Positions 60,975 to 61,204 of a DNA stretch of 61,204 bases are shown here, one piece after another. Origin of the DNA: Bondarzewia mesenterica (lineage: Eukaryota; Basidiomycota; Agaricomycetes; Russulales; Bondarzewiaceae). The DNA is taken from assembly GCA_004802705.1 (NCBI GenBank), contig SGPL01000154.1, forward strand, positions 1 through 61,204. Direction: 5' to 3'. Position numbers and translations under genes: made by a program. Below the pieces are notes generated by a model. That model saw only the letters and a program-made list of their open reading frames with translations. It did not search any database and was not told where the DNA came from. Numbering within the stretch: the first letter of the stretch is position 1; each line of letters starts with the position of its first letter.

Positions 60975-61204
60975 TGCTGGTGGGGAGAAAAGGTGATGGG
61001 GATGCTCGGGATGATAGCGATGGGGAAGCTTTATACGTGGTGTGTAAGCCTGTGTAAGCGTTTCGTTGTCCGGGCAAAATGAGAGGACGATATTGGACAG
61101 GCTCCTACCCACCGCCGCTTCGAGGTCAAGGGTGATGTGCTAGAGCAATGAGAACATGTATAATAATTCGAAAACATACTATCAGCCACTCTCAGCCACA
61201 ATTA
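60975..61204. promoter_or_regulatory. Upstream region of transketolase
   Basis: The last 230 bases precede the transketolase ATG on the minus strand and should contain its core promoter and 5' UTR, which is CT-rich close to the start codon. No factor site is claimed. Confidence 0.5.

Overview
The window reads as nuclear DNA of an agaricomycete (mushroom-forming basidiomycete). Coding stretches are cut by many short introns (about 45-80 nt, GT..AG, often with a CTAAC-like branch site). Several of the large proteins belong to families I know mainly from Agaricomycetes: a large 2OG-Fe(II) oxygenase, a DUF3638/DUF3645 giant protein, a TPR-CHAT protein, a Pol-beta-type nucleotidyltransferase-fold protein, and decayed P-loop ATPases. 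Two single Ns (about 6989 and 43572) and several one-base breaks, some in homopolymer runs, point to a draft assembly.

Layout. 0.5-3.6 kb: a decaying P-loop ATPase gene with an internally triplicated N-terminal module. 4.7-9.4 kb (minus): acyl-CoA oxidase ending in SKL and a KAPA synthase (biotin pathway) ending in AKL, both with peroxisomal targeting tails. 12.3-13.8 kb (plus): a THEM6-like hotdog thioesterase. 14.6-19.0 kb (minus): a 2OG-Fe(II) oxygenase. 19.8-29.4 kb (minus): a roughly 3,000-residue DUF3638/DUF3645 ATPase-like protein. 30.9-31.8 kb (minus): a nucleotidyltransferase-fold protein whose catalytic motif is split by an apparent AT-AC intron. 32.6 kb: a 174-bp MITE. 33.7-37.9 kb (plus): TPR-CHAT protease-like protein. 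39-43.5 kb: a degenerate zone with two pieces of delta-12 fatty-acid desaturase, an alpha/beta hydrolase with an 11-nt exon encoding its nucleophile elbow, and a dead copy of the nucleotidyltransferase gene.

43.7-61.2 kb is a conserved housekeeping block: a small unknown protein, a SNF2 remodeller with PHD-type zinc-binding segments, a short SMG6/EST1-like PIN protein, nucleoside diphosphate kinase, complex III subunit 7, a MOV10/SDE3-like RNA helicase and transketolase.

How genes may work together. The clearest functional pairing is KAPA synthase beside acyl-CoA oxidase: both carry PTS1 tails, and in fungi peroxisomal beta-oxidation is known to feed pimeloyl-CoA to KAPA synthase. NDK and QCR7 share a 253-bp divergent promoter. 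The TPR-CHAT gene has an intact His/Cys pair and sits in a repeat-rich accessory region, as expected of a surveillance protease, but I recognise no substrate gene beside it.
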